Origin: Candidatus Bipolaricaulota bacterium
GTDB taxonomy: Bacteria; Bipolaricaulota; Bipolaricaulia; RBG-16-55-9; DRXL01
DNA length: 64,000 nt
Direction of reading: 5' to 3'
Assembly (NCBI GenBank): GCA_938091745.1
Contig: CALLJK010000011.1
Span: 1-64,000 of the forward strand
Each line of letters opens with the position of its first letter. Positions within the stretch are counted from its first letter, which is position 1. Shown here piece after piece: positions 8,957-19,605 of this stretch. A program made the translations under genes and the position numbers. The notes below the pieces were generated by a model. The model worked only from the letters and a program-made list of their open reading frames with translations. It was not told where the DNA came from and ran no database searches.

Positions 8957-9050
8957 AGCTGCTCCACTCTACTGAAACACCCTGAGCGTGTCAACCCTGC
9001 GCAACCGCAATTCTCACTATGATATTAGTCATGGCCAGCGCAGGGACTTT

Positions 9051-10457
9051 GTGGCACAATACAAGAGCATGGAAGGCCAAGATCTGGGAAAGCTCTTGCC
9101 CCTGTGGTCAGCGCTGCCTTTTGCATTGCTACTCCTTTCAATTGCGATCTTGCCCTTGACTGCTCCGCATTTTTGGGAGAAGAATCGCAATAAAGCCCTT
9201 GTCAGCGCTATCTTCGGCGTGCCCGTCGCGCTCTATTTAGCGACGTGGGTCAGCCCAGGGCTGGCGAGCTTTGCTCGGCATTGTCTCAATATTGGCGTCC
9301 CCGTTTGTGTCAACGGCGCGGGGGTCGAAGTCATCGTCAAGACGGCCCTAGAATATTTTTCGTTTATCTTATTGCTCTGGGCGTTGTTTACGATCTCCGG
9401 GGGCATTGTGATCCGCGGGAGCTTCGCAGGTACCCCAGAAGTCAATACGATCTTCTTGGGGATTGGCGCGATTTTGGCAAGCTTCATCGGCACGACCGGC
9501 GCGTCGATGTTGCTGATTCGCCCCCTACTGCGCGCTAACGCTGTCCGACAGCGTAAAGCCCATATCGTTATATTCTTTATCTTTCTCGTGAGCAACACCG
9601 GGGGGCTGCTCACTCCCTTGGGCGATCCTCCTCTCTTCTTGGGGTTTTTGAAGGGCGTGCCCTTCGAGTGGACTTTGAAGCTCTTTCCCCAGTGGCTCCT
9701 CGTCTGCGGGAGCTTATTAGTAATCTTCTATATCTGGGACTCGGTCGTCTTTCGCGCGGAGGACATTCGGCGCCCAGGAGATCTGGACGAGATGGTGCTC
9801 CCGCGCCAGCCCTTTCAGATCGTAGGGGCGAGAAATTTTCTCTTGCTCGGCGGGGTTGTGCTGACTATCTATCTGTTGGGGACATTCCATCTTGGGCATG
9901 GGGTGCACGAGTTAGTACTCGATAGTGCGATGATAGCGCTCGGGGCGCTGAGCTGGTGGCTCTCGGATAAGAGTTGGCGAGCCGAGAATCACTTCAGTTG
10001 GGGGCCGATCATTGAAGTCGCGGTCGTCTTCGCGGGGATCTTCGCCACGATGATCCCCGCACTCTTAATCTTAAATGCTCGTGGGCCGGAGCTGGGGCTG
10101 AGAGAGCCGTGGCAGTTCTTCTGGGCCACGGGCATGCTTTCGAGCTTCTTAGATAACGCCCCAACGTATCTCACGATGTCGGCGACGGCCGCGGGCTTGC
10201 AGGGCATCAGCGTGGAAGTGCCAAACTATCTGCGGCAGCTCATCCAGACCGGAGCTGGGTCGACGTTTTTGGCAGCGATTGCTTGTGGGGCTGTCTTCAT
10301 GGGCGCAAACACCTATATTGGCAACGGCCCCAATTTTATGGTAAAAGCTATAGCGGAGCGTGAGCACATACAGATGCCCAGCTTCTTCGGCTATATGGTC
10401 TACTCAGTGCTGATTCTCATACCGATCTTCGCCTTGGTGACGTGGATATTCTTCTAA
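9051..10457 (+). CDS. Sodium:proton antiporter / anion permease-type membrane protein (NhaD-like)
   Basis: About 468 residues with some 11-13 hydrophobic helices. Family-typical elements include SNTGGLLTPLGDPPLFLGFLKG and SSFLDNAPTYLTM, the paired half-helix motifs (G-D-P-P and D-N-A-P) of the ion-transporter superfamily that contains NhaD and CitMHS. In this subtype sodium/proton exchange is the usual annotation. The start is uncertain: GTG 9051 has an AGGG site at suitable spacing, ATG 9069 is the alternative, and the upstream extension to 8988 looks non-coding. It lies 9 bp upstream of the aminotransferase gene. Confidence 0.75.
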   Translation: MAQYKSMEGQDLGKLLPLWSALPFALLLLSIAILPLTAPHFWEKNRNKALVSAIFGVPVALYLATWVSPGLASFARHCLNIGVPVCVNGAGVEVIVKTALEYFSFILLLWALFTISGGIVIRGSFAGTPEVNTIFLGIGAILASFIGTTGASMLLIRPLLRANAVRQRKAHIVIFFIFLVSNTGGLLTPLGDPPLFLGFLKGVPFEWTLKLFPQWLLVCGSLLVIFYIWDSVVFRAEDIRRPGDLDEMVLPRQPFQIVGARNFLLLGGVVLTIYLLGTFHLGHGVHELVLDSAMIALGALSWWLSDKSWRAENHFSWGPIIEVAVVFAGIFATMIPALLILNARGPELGLREPWQFFWATGMLSSFLDNAPTYLTMSATAAGLQGISVEVPNYLRQLIQTGAGSTFLAAIACGAVFMGANTYIGNGPNFMVKAIAEREHIQMPSFFGYMVYSVLILIPIFALVTWIFF

Positions 10458-10466
10458 GGAGGCCCT

Positions 10467-11711
10467 ATGAAGACCCTGTGGTTAGATCGCTATGCCCAAC
10501 GCACGCAGAGAATGCAGAGCTCTGTGGTGCGCGAGTTGCTCAAGCTCACTGAGCAGCCGGACGTGATCTCGTTTGCGGGCGGCCTGCCCGCGCCCGACGT
10601 CTTTCCCGTCAAGGAGTTCCAAGAAGCCTGTCAAAGAGTCTTAGCAGAGCATGGCCCACAAGCGCTGCAGTACAGCACGACCGAGGGCTATCGGCCCTTG
10701 AGAGAGATGATCGCGCGGCACACGGCGCGCTACGGCATCGTGGTCAGCGCGGACAATATCTTGATCACCAGCGGCTCTCAGCAAGCGCTCGATTTGATTG
10801 GCAAGGTCTTCATCAACCCCGGAGATCGAGTCTTAGTCGAGAAGCCCACGTACTTGGGAGCGCTCCAAGCGTGGAACGCCTATCAGACGGAGTATGTCAC
10901 CGTTCCGTTGGATGAAGAGGGGCTGCAGACGGACAAGCTCGAAGAGGCTCTTCGGGTCGGCCCGAAGTTTCTCTACGTGCTGCCCAACTTTCATAACCCC
11001 GCCGGGGTCACCCTGTCGCTGGAGCGCCGCAAGAAACTGATCGAGCTCGCCGATCACTACGGCGTGCCCATCATTGAAGATGACCCCTATGGGCAGCTAC
11101 GCTACGAGGGCGATCATCTCCCGTCGCTCGTCGTGATAGATAACGAATTTCAGCGTCACAACGGCGCGCCCTACAGCGGGAATGTTATCTATCTGAGCAC
11201 GTTCTCCAAGACGCTGGCGCCGGGGCTGAGACTGGGGTGGATCATCGCCCCGGTTGAAGTGATCAAGAAGTTAGTCCAGGCCAAGCAGGGGTCGGACTTG
11301 CACACCAGCACCTTTACGCAGATGGTCGCCTATGAAGTCGCTCATGGGGGCTTTTTAGACAGACATGTGCGGTTCATAAGAGAAGTCTATCGCGAGCGGC
11401 GCGATGCTATGCTCAAGGCTCTGGAGCGCTACTTCCCCGAGGGCGTGCGCTGGACGCACCCCCAGGGCGGGCTCTTCTTGTGGGTGATCCTCCCAGAGCA
11501 CCTGGACGCTTCCGCAGTCCTCAAAGAAGCGATCAAGGAGAAGGTCGCGTTCGTGCCAGGGGTAGCATTCTATGCCGACGGCTCCGGGCAGAATACGATG
11601 CGCCTCAATTTCTCGTACATGACCCCCGATAAGATCGAAGAAGGGATACGGAGGCTCGCGCGCGTGCTGGAGCGGTTTGTCGCGCGGCCCGCGGTAGCGG
11701 CCACGCCTTAG
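10467..11711 (+). CDS. PLP-dependent aminotransferase, class I (LysN/2-aminoadipate type)
   Basis: 414 residues of fold-type I aminotransferase. [13 protein letters not shown] at the start, [33 protein letters not shown] and the Schiff-base lysine region [15 protein letters not shown] are typical of the MocR/LysN-like subgroup that uses 2-aminoadipate, kynurenine or branched and aromatic amino acids with 2-oxoglutarate. A strong AAGGAGG site precedes ATG 10467. It may be co-transcribed with the upstream transporter. The exact amino donor cannot be told. Confidence 0.9.
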   Translation: MKTLWLDRYAQRTQRMQSSVVRELLKLTEQPDVISFAGGLPAPDVFPVKEFQEACQRVLAEHGPQALQYSTTEGYRPLREMIARHTARYGIVVSADNILITSGSQQALDLIGKVFINPGDRVLVEKPTYLGALQAWNAYQTEYVTVPLDEEGLQTDKLEEALRVGPKFLYVLPNFHNPAGVTLSLERRKKLIELADHYGVPIIEDDPYGQLRYEGDHLPSLVVIDNEFQRHNGAPYSGNVIYLSTFSKTLAPGLRLGWIIAPVEVIKKLVQAKQGSDLHTSTFTQMVAYEVAHGGFLDRHVRFIREVYRERRDAMLKALERYFPEGVRWTHPQGGLFLWVILPEHLDASAVLKEAIKEKVAFVPGVAFYADGSGQNTMRLNFSYMTPDKIEEGIRRLARVLERFVARPAVAATP

Positions 11712-12106
11712 CCGCGCCGCACCTCTCTCTTGATAAATTCTATGATCTCTTGGGTGGAGGTCCCCGGGCCGAAGAGTCCCTTCACCCCCATCTGCGCTAA
11801 GATGGGTTTGTCTTCGTCGGGGATGATCCCCCCGCCAAGCAATAAGACGTCGTCCATCCCATATTGCTTCATGAGTTCTGTGATCTTTCTGAAGATCGTC
11901 AGGTGCGCCCCGGAGAGGATGCTCACCCCGATGACGTCCACGTCCTCTTGCAGGGCGGCCTTGACGACTTGCTCTGGGGTGTTATGCAGCCCGGTGTAGA
12001 TCACTTCCATGCCGGCGTCGCGCAACGCCCGGGCGACAACTTTTACCCCGCGGTCGTGGCCGTCCAGCCCCGCCTTGGCCATCAAGACTCTGATCGGACG
12101 ATTCAT
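11708..12106 (-). CDS. Methylmalonyl-CoA mutase small subunit, cobalamin-binding domain
   Basis: 132 residues forming a stand-alone B12-binding domain: [13 protein letters not shown] contains the D-x-H-x-x-G cobalamin base-off motif, followed by V-S-I-L-S-G-A-H and L-L-G-G-G-I-I-P. It pairs with the catalytic subunit encoded just upstream (12190-13857) to interconvert methylmalonyl-CoA and succinyl-CoA. The two-gene split is common in archaea and many thermophilic bacteria. The ribosome-binding purine run (GGGGAGGGG) before ATG 12106 is supplied by the palindromic repeat in the gap. Confidence 0.95.
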   Translation of the reverse strand: MNRPIRVLMAKAGLDGHDRGVKVVARALRDAGMEVIYTGLHNTPEQVVKAALQEDVDVIGVSILSGAHLTIFRKITELMKQYGMDDVLLLGGGIIPDEDKPILAQMGVKGLFGPGTSTQEIIEFIKREVRRG

Positions 12107-12109
12107 AGG

Positions 12110-12184
12110 AACCCCTCCCCTTCATCCCCTCCCCGACACGGGGAGGGGAACTCCCCTTCCCTTTCAGGGAAGGGGGTGGGGGTT
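12110..12184. repeat. Palindromic CCCTC-type repeat between the two mutase genes
   Basis: A 75-bp element with three nested dyads: outer arms AACCCC / GGGGTT at the ends, an inner hairpin 12126-12135 / 12139-12148 (10 bp, 3-nt loop) and a second inner hairpin 12153-12162 / 12166-12175 (10 bp, 3-nt loop). It fills the gap between the mutase genes. Read on the minus strand, its last purine run acts as the Shine-Dalgarno of the small-subunit gene. It resembles the elements at 20672-20771 and 58968-59020 in architecture and position. Confidence 0.85.
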
Positions 12185-12189
12185 AGGTC

Positions 12190-13857
12190 TCACACGATCA
12201 CCGGCTCGCGATAGGCCCCGTGTACCTTCTTCAGCACCTCCATGATCTCCCCGACGCTCGCGTAGGCTTTGACAGCTTCTAGAATATAGGGCATGGTGTT
12301 CTCCCTGGTGCGAGCGGCTTCTTCGAGTCGCTCCAGGGCGCGCTTCACCGCGCGGGTGTCGCGCTCCGCCCGGACTCGCTTCAGCCGCTCGATCTGTCTG
12401 CGCTGGACTTCCGGATCGACCCGCAATATATTGACTTTCTCGTCCTGGGGCATGACGTATTTGTTCACCCCGACGATAATCTGTTCCCCAGACTCGACTT
12501 GCTTCTGATACTCATATGCTGCTTGGGCGATCTCCCTCTGGAAGAACCCGTTCTCGATCCCCGCGAAGACCCCCTCTAAGATCGAGCCGTGCCCCATCTC
12601 TTCTATCTTCTTAATATATTCTAACGCTTTGCGCTCGGTCTCGTTCGTGAGAGCCTCGACGAAGTAGCTGCCCGCGAGCGGGTCAATCGTGTCCGCGACA
12701 CCCGACTCATACGCGATAATTTGCTGGGTGCGCAGGGCGATCCTCACGGCTTCTTCGCTGGGCAGGGCCAGGGCTTCATCATAAGAATTCGTATGCAAGC
12801 TCTGGGTGCCTCCTAAGACCGCAGCTAATGCTTGGATCGTCACTCTGATAATATTATTAAGGGGCTGTTGTTCTGTCAGCGAGCACCCGGCTGTCTGGGT
12901 GTGAAAGCGGAGCTTCCAGCTCTCGGGGTTCTTGGCGCCGTAGCGCTCGCGCAGAGCTTTGGCCCAGATCCGTCGCGCTGCTCGGAACTTGGCGATCTCC
13001 TCAAAGAACGAATTGTGAGAGTTGAAGAAGAAGCTGAGCTGTGGGCCCAGTCTATCTATATCTATGCCGCGCTTGAGTGCCGCTTCGACATAAGCCATCC
13101 CATCAGCAAGCGTGAAGGCTAATTCTTGGATGGCTGTGGCGCCCGCCTCTCGAATGTGATACCCGGAGATGCTTATCAGATTGAAATTCGGCGTCTCTTT
13201 GATGCCGAACTCGAAGATGTCTACAATTAAGTCGACAGATGGGCGCGGGGGGATGACCCATTCTTTTTGGGCGATGAACTCCTTGAGCATATCGTTTTGG
13301 ATAGTGCCGCGGAGCTTCTCGCGTGGGACGCCCTGGGCATCTCCGATCGCGATGTACATCGCGTAGATGACTGGGGCGCTGGGGTTGATGGTGAAGCTTG
13401 TCGTAACTTTATCTAAGGGGATGCCGTCGAAGAGGATCTCGAAGTCGCGCAGGGTATCGACGGCGACGCCTTCGACGCCCACTTCCCCATCGGCTAAGGG
13501 GTGATCGCTATCTAAGCCCATGAGGGTGGGCATATCGAAGGCTGTAGAGAGGCCGGTCTGGCCCTCTCTCAGGAGATATTTGAATCGCTGATTGGTCTCT
13601 TCTGGGCCGCCGAAGCCCGCGAACTGTCTCATGGTCCAGAGCCGTCCGCGGTACATGGTGGGGTAGACGCCGCGGGTGTAGGGGTATTGGCCGGGGTAGC
13701 CCAGGTCGCGCTCGTAGTCGAAGTCTTTGAGGTCGTCTGGGGTATAGAGTCGTTTGATCTCCTCGTTGGAGACGGTGATGAATTTTTTCTTGCGTTCGGG
13801 GGCCTTCTGTAGGAATGGGTGGAGAGTCTCCCGTTCCCAGCGTTCTGTGGCGCTCAT
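12190..13857 (-). CDS. Methylmalonyl-CoA mutase large (catalytic) subunit
   Basis: About 555 residues of the TIM-barrel substrate-binding part of methylmalonyl-CoA mutase, without a fused B12 domain. Typical stretches are [41 protein letters not shown] and [24 protein letters not shown] at the right distance selects ATG 13857; the upstream ATG at 13890 abuts a TATAAT box and is unlikely to be used. The mutase would link propionate, odd-chain fatty acid or branched amino-acid breakdown to succinyl-CoA. The small subunit follows after a palindromic repeat. Confidence 0.95.
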   Translation of the reverse strand: MSATERWERETLHPFLQKAPERKKKFITVSNEEIKRLYTPDDLKDFDYERDLGYPGQYPYTRGVYPTMYRGRLWTMRQFAGFGGPEETNQRFKYLLREGQTGLSTAFDMPTLMGLDSDHPLADGEVGVEGVAVDTLRDFEILFDGIPLDKVTTSFTINPSAPVIYAMYIAIGDAQGVPREKLRGTIQNDMLKEFIAQKEWVIPPRPSVDLIVDIFEFGIKETPNFNLISISGYHIREAGATAIQELAFTLADGMAYVEAALKRGIDIDRLGPQLSFFFNSHNSFFEEIAKFRAARRIWAKALRERYGAKNPESWKLRFHTQTAGCSLTEQQPLNNIIRVTIQALAAVLGGTQSLHTNSYDEALALPSEEAVRIALRTQQIIAYESGVADTIDPLAGSYFVEALTNETERKALEYIKKIEEMGHGSILEGVFAGIENGFFQREIAQAAYEYQKQVESGEQIIVGVNKYVMPQDEKVNILRVDPEVQRRQIERLKRVRAERDTRAVKRALERLEEAARTRENTMPYILEAVKAYASVGEIMEVLKKVHGAYREPVIV

Positions 13858-13924
13858 GCGGACTTCCTCCTGCTGTACAGAGCTCGTCATTTATTATACA
13901 ATGGCTGCAAGCAGGAGGCTACTT

Positions 13925-15775
13925 ATGCGAAAATTGATACTCAAACTTGCGCTCGTGGGATGGTGCGGGTATGTGTTGGCCCAGGGGCCGGCAACCCCTA
14001 AGATCGTCTGTGCCTACCCATCTCCTGGGGGAGCTCTCCCCAGTGGATGTCACTCTGCCCAGATGGTCCAGCTTGGCACCCCCAGTAGCTCAATTAAATA
14101 TGTGTCTTCAGGAAAGCCGCGCACGCTCAACCCTATCGTCGCGGTCGACCGAGTCTCTCTCGAAATATCCCGGGCGCTCCACGCTGGGCTCTTAGAGGGA
14201 GCAGCCGAAAGCCCTGAGCCAGCAGGTGCTTCGAAATTTACCCAAAGCCCTAATCGCACAACAGTGACGTTTGTGCTGCGGCAGGGATTGCGCTTCTCGG
14301 ACGGGACGCCGGTCACGACCGAAGACGTGCGCTTCACGTTTGAGAATCTGATCTATCCCAGCGAGATTGCTACCCCGTGGCGTGACGCGGTGCGCTGTGC
14401 CGATGGCGCCCTGCCCACGGTCACAGTTGTAAGCTCTTTCGAGATTCGGTTTCTCTGCAAGACCCCTATGGGGCGATGGCAGCTGTGGCAGATCGGCTCT
14501 GTGCCCATCTTACCTAAGCAGAAACTCCAAAGATACGAGCGCGACCCCCGGGGGTTCAATAGCGCGTGGTCGCTGCAGACATCGCCAAGTCAGATCGCTG
14601 GGCTGGGGCCGTTTCGTCTTGAGGGGCTGAGCGAAGACAAGGTGACCTTCACACGAAACGATTATTATTGGAAGAGAGATATTCGAGGGACGGCTTTGCC
14701 CTATCTGAATTGGCTCACGGTGCTCGCATTATCGCCGGAGTTGGCCTTGCAAAGATTTCGCAACCGCGAGGTGCATTTTTTCTATCCGCGCCCGGCTGAT
14801 CTCCCTATCTTACAGTCGGACAAGATCTCCGGACGTCTCGTGCTCAACGACGATATTTCTAACGGGCAAGCCGCCTTCGGCGGGCAGTTTCTTGTGCTCA
14901 ATTGGGATGCTGCCAACTCAGCGTTGCGGGCGGTCTTTCGCGCGACGGAGTTCCGACGTGCTCTCAGCTACGCCATGCCGCGAGCTCAGCTTGTCCGAGA
15001 GCTCTTCTTGGGATTGGGGGTGGAGCTCTACGGCCCTATCAGTCCGGCATCGCCGTATTTTGTGGGTCGTCTGGGGCAAGATCCAAAGATTTTCGAGAGA
15101 TTTCGCGCTCTTCAAACGCCCTATGACCTCCAGAAGGCCGCCCAGCTTCTTGACAGTCTCGGACTGAGAGATACAAACGGCGACGGCGTGCGGGAAATCC
15201 CGCAAAACTTTCTCGGTCAGGGCAATCCCGCCGGGCGCTTGGAGTTCGAGCTCTTAGTCCCCACAATGAGTCTGTTGCCCTCGGAAGCTCTCGCACGGGT
15301 GCTCCTGCCTACGCTCACCAAGATCGGTATAAAGATTCGATTCACATCTGTTGGGGAGAATTTCATAGATCGGCTACTGAAGGGCCAATACGAAGTGGCC
15401 ATCGTTGGCTGGGACGGCGCAGGGCGCTTTACGGAGGGCTTGGGCGACTCCTTACCCGACGACTTAGTAACCCAACGCGCAATCTGGCACTGTTCGGGAA
15501 TGCTGCACTTCTTTCATCCCACGTGTGCCCAGCAGCCGACAGAGCTCGAGAAGCGTCTCGATGAGCTTGTGCAGCGAGCTGAGCGCGCTCCTACTATACA
15601 AGAGAGCAAGGTCTTTCAAGACGAAGCCCAATTGCTCATTGCTGAAACACTCCCCGTCATCCCCTTGGTGCACATGCACGCGCTGCTTGCGTATCGTGCG
15701 GATGTGCTGCGCAACCACGAGCGGCGCCCGACTCTGAAGCTCGACGTGCTCTTCTGCGCCCAAGGGCAATGTTAG
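13925..15775 (+). CDS. Peptide/nickel-type ABC transporter substrate-binding protein (family 5)
   Basis: A 616-residue secreted binding protein of the DppA/OppA/NikA family. The signal peptide (about 1-20) ends [30 protein letters not shown] and [27 protein letters not shown] are the classic family 5 signature. The mature N-terminus has an extra Pro/Gly/Ser-rich stretch before the conserved part. AGGAGG precedes ATG 13925; the open frame extending to 13754 runs through the divergent mutase gene and its promoter. No permease or ATPase genes are adjacent, so it may serve a transporter encoded elsewhere. The ligand is unknown. Confidence 0.85.
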   Translation: MRKLILKLALVGWCGYVLAQGPATPKIVCAYPSPGGALPSGCHSAQMVQLGTPSSSIKYVSSGKPRTLNPIVAVDRVSLEISRALHAGLLEGAAESPEPAGASKFTQSPNRTTVTFVLRQGLRFSDGTPVTTEDVRFTFENLIYPSEIATPWRDAVRCADGALPTVTVVSSFEIRFLCKTPMGRWQLWQIGSVPILPKQKLQRYERDPRGFNSAWSLQTSPSQIAGLGPFRLEGLSEDKVTFTRNDYYWKRDIRGTALPYLNWLTVLALSPELALQRFRNREVHFFYPRPADLPILQSDKISGRLVLNDDISNGQAAFGGQFLVLNWDAANSALRAVFRATEFRRALSYAMPRAQLVRELFLGLGVELYGPISPASPYFVGRLGQDPKIFERFRALQTPYDLQKAAQLLDSLGLRDTNGDGVREIPQNFLGQGNPAGRLEFELLVPTMSLLPSEALARVLLPTLTKIGIKIRFTSVGENFIDRLLKGQYEVAIVGWDGAGRFTEGLGDSLPDDLVTQRAIWHCSGMLHFFHPTCAQQPTELEKRLDELVQRAERAPTIQESKVFQDEAQLLIAETLPVIPLVHMHALLAYRADVLRNHERRPTLKLDVLFCAQGQC

Positions 15776-15795
15776 CCCAGTGTGACGGAAAGCCC

Positions 15796-15824
15796 TTGAC
15801 AGCCCTTCCCGCCCTCCTTATAAT
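15796..15824 (+). promoter_or_regulatory. Consensus sigma-70 promoter of clpC
   Basis: TTGACA (15796-15801), a 17-bp spacer and TATAAT (15819-15824) match the bacterial consensus exactly. It lies inside the long open frame that extends clpC upstream and so shows that translation starts later, at ATG 15844, after GGAGG at 15834-15838. Confidence 0.9.
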
Positions 15825-15843
15825 CGTGGCGCTGGAGGTTCTT

Positions 15844-18285
15844 ATGCACGAAATGTACAATCTCTTCTCACGCGAGGCCCAACAAGCCATCGGCCTGGCC
15901 TACAAGGAAGCCGAAGCCTGGGGCCACGACTACGTCGGCACAGAACACTTGTTGCTCGCCTTCACCAAGATGCGCACCTCCGAAGTCTGTAAGTTCTTGG
16001 AGGCCAATAACCTCACGTATCAACGCGTAGCCCGCGAGATCGAACACAGCATCGGCCGCGGCCAAGCTCGCTTCCTCCCCGCCGAACTCCAACCCACCCC
16101 ACAGCTCAAACGCATCATCACCCTCTCGTATGAAGAGACCCGACGCTACGGCCATACCCTGATCGCCGCGGAAGATCTCTTGCTCGCAATCTTAGAAGAG
16201 GGCAACAACATCGCCGCGCAGATCCTCCAGCGAGCGGGGATTGACGTCGCCAAGGTCCGACGGTATCTCTCGCCGTTGCAAGCCAATCTTGTGGGCTCGC
16301 GCGCCAAACGCGACGACCGCAAATGGAAGACCTTCGAGTACGGGAGAAACTTGGTCGAAGAGGCGCGCGCCGGCCGGCTCGATCCCGTCATCGGCCGCGA
16401 CAAAGAGATCAATAGCATCATCCAGACGCTCTCCCGCAGAAAGAAGAACAACCCCGTCATCGTCGGCGAACCCGGCGTGGGGAAGACAGCTATTGTCGAG
16501 GGGCTGGCCCAGCGCATCGCCTCAGGAGACGTGCCCGCACCGCTCCTGGGCAAGGAGATCATAGAATTAGACATGGCGGCCATCGTCGCCGGCACGAAAT
16601 ATCGCGGGGAGTTCGAACAGAGACTCAAAGCGATCGTCAACGCCGTGATCGAATCTGGGAACGTCATTCTGTTCATTGACGAGCTGCACACGGTCGTGGG
16701 AGCTGGCGGGGCTGAGGGGGCTATTGACGCTTCGGCGATCTTGAAGCCCCCGCTCGCGTCAGGGCTGATTCAGTGCATTGGGACGGCGACCCTCGACGAG
16801 TACCGAAAATATATCGAAAAAGACGCGGCGCTGGAGCGACGATTCAAGAAGATCTTAGTCGAAGAGCCCTCTATCGAGGCGACCGTGAAGATCCTCAAGG
16901 GGCTGCGCCCGCGCTACGAAGCCCATCACCGAGTAAAAATTACGGACGGGGCGCTCTACGCGGCGGCGAAACTTTCTGATCGCTATATTACTGATCACTT
17001 CTTGCCCGATAAAGCTATAGACTTAATAGACGAAACAGCCGCGAAGAAGCGCTTAGAGACGAGCTCGTTCTCCCCGGAGATCCATGAGCTTGAGGAGCGC
17101 TTGCGCGAGATCGCGGAGCAGAAGAATGCTGCGATCAGCGAGCAGAACTATGAGCGAGCAGCCGAGCTGCGCGATGCTGAGCATCAGCTGCAGGAGCGCT
17201 TGCGCGCGCTGAAGATGGAGTTTCACGAATACGAGGCGGTCGTCACTGAAGACGATATCGCCCAGATGGTCTCGAGCTGGACGGGCGTGCCCGTGGGCCA
17301 CATGAAGATGGAGGAATCGAAACGCGTCCTGACCATGGAAGAAGAGATTCATAAGCGCTATATTGACCAGGACGAAGCCGTGAAAGCTATAGCCCGGGCG
17401 ATCCGTCGGGCTTATGCCGGGGTGAAGGACCCCAAGCGCCCGATCGGGAGCTTCTTGTTCCTGGGGCCCACAGGCGTGGGCAAGACCGAATTAGCCAAAG
17501 CGATAGCCGAGTTTCTCTTCGGCGACGAAGAGGCGATCATCAGAATCGATATGTCTGAGTATATGGAGCGGTTCTCGGTCTCGCGGCTGATCGGGGCGCC
17601 CCCGGGGTATGTGGGCTACGAAGAAGCTGGGGAACTGACGGAAGCTGTCCGCAGAAGACCCTACTCTGTGGTGCTCTTCGACGAGATCGAGAAGGCCCAT
17701 CGCGATGTCTTCAATATTCTCTTGCAAGTGATGGACGACGGGGCGCTGACAGATTCTCAGGGGCGTCGGGTGGACTTCAGAAATACGGTCTTAATCATGA
17801 CGAGCAACTTGGGGTCCAAGACGATCACCGATCGGGCGGTGCTGGGGTTTGGAGCTTCTGACGAGGTCGACTCCAAAGAGTCGTATATAGAGATGCGCAG
17901 CCGCGTCATGAGCGAGGTGAAGGAATTCTTCCGGCCGGAGTTTCTCAACCGTCTCGACGATATTATCGTCTTCCATCAGCACACCAGAGAGAATATCTAT
18001 AAGATAGCGGAGCTGAAGCTGCGCGAGCTTGCGGAGAGATTGCGCGAGCGGGAGATCTTCATCACCGTCACGGAGAGCGCCAAGGAGCTTGTGATTAAAG
18101 AGGGCTACGATCCCAAGTACGGGGCGCGGCCGTTAGTGAGAACGTTAGAGAGACTGATCGAGAACCCCATCTCTGATAAGATCTTAGAGGGCGAGTTTGT
18201 CAAGGGCGATTCTATTATTATCGACGCCAAAGACGGGCAGATCTACTTCTCGAAGAAAGAAGAGAAGACCCCGGAATTGGTTTGA
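15844..18285 (+). CDS. clpC: ATP-dependent Clp protease ATP-binding subunit ClpC
   Basis: An 813-residue HSP100 unfoldase that feeds proteins to ClpP. Two Clp_N repeats (about 1-145) are followed by AAA domain 1 with GEPGVGKT, a UVR motif in the middle region ([17 protein letters not shown]), AAA domain 2 with GPTGVGKT and the D2-small domain at the end. The UVR motif and the length identify ClpC rather than ClpA or ClpB. A consensus promoter lies 20 bp upstream. It begins an apparent clpC-radA-disA transcript (gaps of 3 bp and an overlap), an order known from Firmicutes, but without ctsR, mcsA or mcsB. Confidence 0.97.
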   Translation: MHEMYNLFSREAQQAIGLAYKEAEAWGHDYVGTEHLLLAFTKMRTSEVCKFLEANNLTYQRVAREIEHSIGRGQARFLPAELQPTPQLKRIITLSYEETRRYGHTLIAAEDLLLAILEEGNNIAAQILQRAGIDVAKVRRYLSPLQANLVGSRAKRDDRKWKTFEYGRNLVEEARAGRLDPVIGRDKEINSIIQTLSRRKKNNPVIVGEPGVGKTAIVEGLAQRIASGDVPAPLLGKEIIELDMAAIVAGTKYRGEFEQRLKAIVNAVIESGNVILFIDELHTVVGAGGAEGAIDASAILKPPLASGLIQCIGTATLDEYRKYIEKDAALERRFKKILVEEPSIEATVKILKGLRPRYEAHHRVKITDGALYAAAKLSDRYITDHFLPDKAIDLIDETAAKKRLETSSFSPEIHELEERLREIAEQKNAAISEQNYERAAELRDAEHQLQERLRALKMEFHEYEAVVTEDDIAQMVSSWTGVPVGHMKMEESKRVLTMEEEIHKRYIDQDEAVKAIARAIRRAYAGVKDPKRPIGSFLFLGPTGVGKTELAKAIAEFLFGDEEAIIRIDMSEYMERFSVSRLIGAPPGYVGYEEAGELTEAVRRRPYSVVLFDEIEKAHRDVFNILLQVMDDGALTDSQGRRVDFRNTVLIMTSNLGSKTITDRAVLGFGASDEVDSKESYIEMRSRVMSEVKEFFRPEFLNRLDDIIVFHQHTRENIYKIAELKLRELAERLREREIFITVTESAKELVIKEGYDPKYGARPLVRTLERLIENPISDKILEGEFVKGDSIIIDAKDGQIYFSKKEEKTPELV

Positions 18286-18288
18286 GAT

Positions 18289-19605
18289 ATGTATCGTTGC
18301 CGGGACTGCGGCTATGCCTCGCTCCAATGGTTCGGACGCTGCCCGCAGTGCGGCCGGTGGGATACGTTCACGGAGTTCTCTGAGAAGCGAGCGGGTGCTC
18401 AGACGATCTCGACCCCCCAAGCGCTCCCAGAGATCCCCCTCGAAGAGACGCAACGCTGCCCCACCCAGATCGCTGAATTTGATCGGGTCATCGGGGGTGG
18501 GCTGATCCCCGGCTCGGTGCTCTTAGTGGGCGGCGAGCCGGGCATCGGGAAGTCTACGCTCTTATTGCAAGTTGCCGCCCAGCTCGCCCAGCACGGCCCC
18601 GTGCTCTATATCTCCGGCGAAGAGTCCCCCGGACAGATCAAGCTGCGCGCCGAACGCTTAGCTATCAAAGAGACGAACAATCTCTTGATAGTTCACGAAC
18701 AGAATCTGTCGGCAATCCGAGACCACGTGCTCCAGACCAGAGCCTCGGCTGTTATTATAGACTCGATTCAGACGGTCTTCCCCGAAGGGGAGGGCGTCGG
18801 GCTGGGGACGACCTATCAAGTGGGCCAAGCGACGTTCGAGCTGAGTCAGTTAGCCAGAGCCCAGAAGATCCCAATATTTCTGATTGGGCACATCACGAAG
18901 TCTGGGGAGTTCGCTGGCCCAAAGGCGATTGAGCATCTCGTCGATATCGCTCTGTATATTGAAGGCGGGCGGGAGAGCGACGTGCGGATCGTCAGAGCTG
19001 TCAAGGATCGCTTCGGCTCGACCGAAGAGATTGGGGTCTTCCAGATGACCGAATCGGGCTTGGTCGAGATCGCCAACCCCTCGAAGTTCTTCACAGAACG
19101 GATAGGGCCGGTACCTCCAGGCTCAGTGATCGTTCCCACGTTAGAAGGGACACGCCCGATCTTAGTCGAGATCCAAGCGCTCGTGGCGTTCACGAGATCA
19201 AACTATCCCCAGAGACGGGCGACGGGCCTCGATCTCAATCGTGTGGCGCTGCTGTTAGCCGTGATCGAGAAGCACTTGGGAGCGCAGATCAGCGGGGAAG
19301 ATATCTATGTGAACGTTGCGGGCGGGCTGACCCTGCGCGAGACCGCGATAGATTTGGGCGTAGCGGCTGCCGTCGTGTCAAGCTTCAAAGAGAGGCCCAT
19401 AGACGGCCAGACAGTCGTTGTGGGGGAGCTGGGGCTCTCTGGTGAGGTGCGGCGCGTGAAGAAGCTGCGCGAGCGCTTAACCGAAGCTGCCAAGCTCGGC
19501 TACAAGCGGGCGGTCGTCCCCGCTGGGGAGAAGTTCGATATGATGGGGATGGAGATCTGCGCGGTCCGCACGATCCGCGAGGCGATGGAGGCGCTAGGAG
19601 TCTGA
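18289..19605 (+). CDS. radA: DNA repair protein RadA (Sms)
   Basis: 438 residues. It starts with a four-cysteine zinc finger (CRDCGY ... CPQCGRW), followed by a RecA-like ATPase with Walker A GGEPGIGKST and the RadA-specific motif here spelled KDRFG (usually KNRFG), then a Lon-like C-terminal domain (GGLTLRETAIDLGVAAAVVSS). RadA is a branch-migration helicase in recombination and repair. Its stop overlaps the ATG of disA, and RadA is known to interact with DisA in Bacillus, so coupling is functionally sensible. Confidence 0.97.
   Translation: MYRCRDCGYASLQWFGRCPQCGRWDTFTEFSEKRAGAQTISTPQALPEIPLEETQRCPTQIAEFDRVIGGGLIPGSVLLVGGEPGIGKSTLLLQVAAQLAQHGPVLYISGEESPGQIKLRAERLAIKETNNLLIVHEQNLSAIRDHVLQTRASAVIIDSIQTVFPEGEGVGLGTTYQVGQATFELSQLARAQKIPIFLIGHITKSGEFAGPKAIEHLVDIALYIEGGRESDVRIVRAVKDRFGSTEEIGVFQMTESGLVEIANPSKFFTERIGPVPPGSVIVPTLEGTRPILVEIQALVAFTRSNYPQRRATGLDLNRVALLLAVIEKHLGAQISGEDIYVNVAGGLTLRETAIDLGVAAAVVSSFKERPIDGQTVVVGELGLSGEVRRVKKLRERLTEAAKLGYKRAVVPAGEKFDMMGMEICAVRTIREAMEALGV

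Noticed and set aside
13754-13924. Longer N-terminus for the family 5 binding protein
   Set aside because: It overlaps the divergent mutase gene, and the signal peptide begins at ATG 13925 after AGGAGG.
15769-15843. Upstream extension of clpC in the same open frame
   Set aside because: A consensus promoter lies inside it, and GGAGG precedes ATG 15844, which gives the normal ClpC N-terminus.
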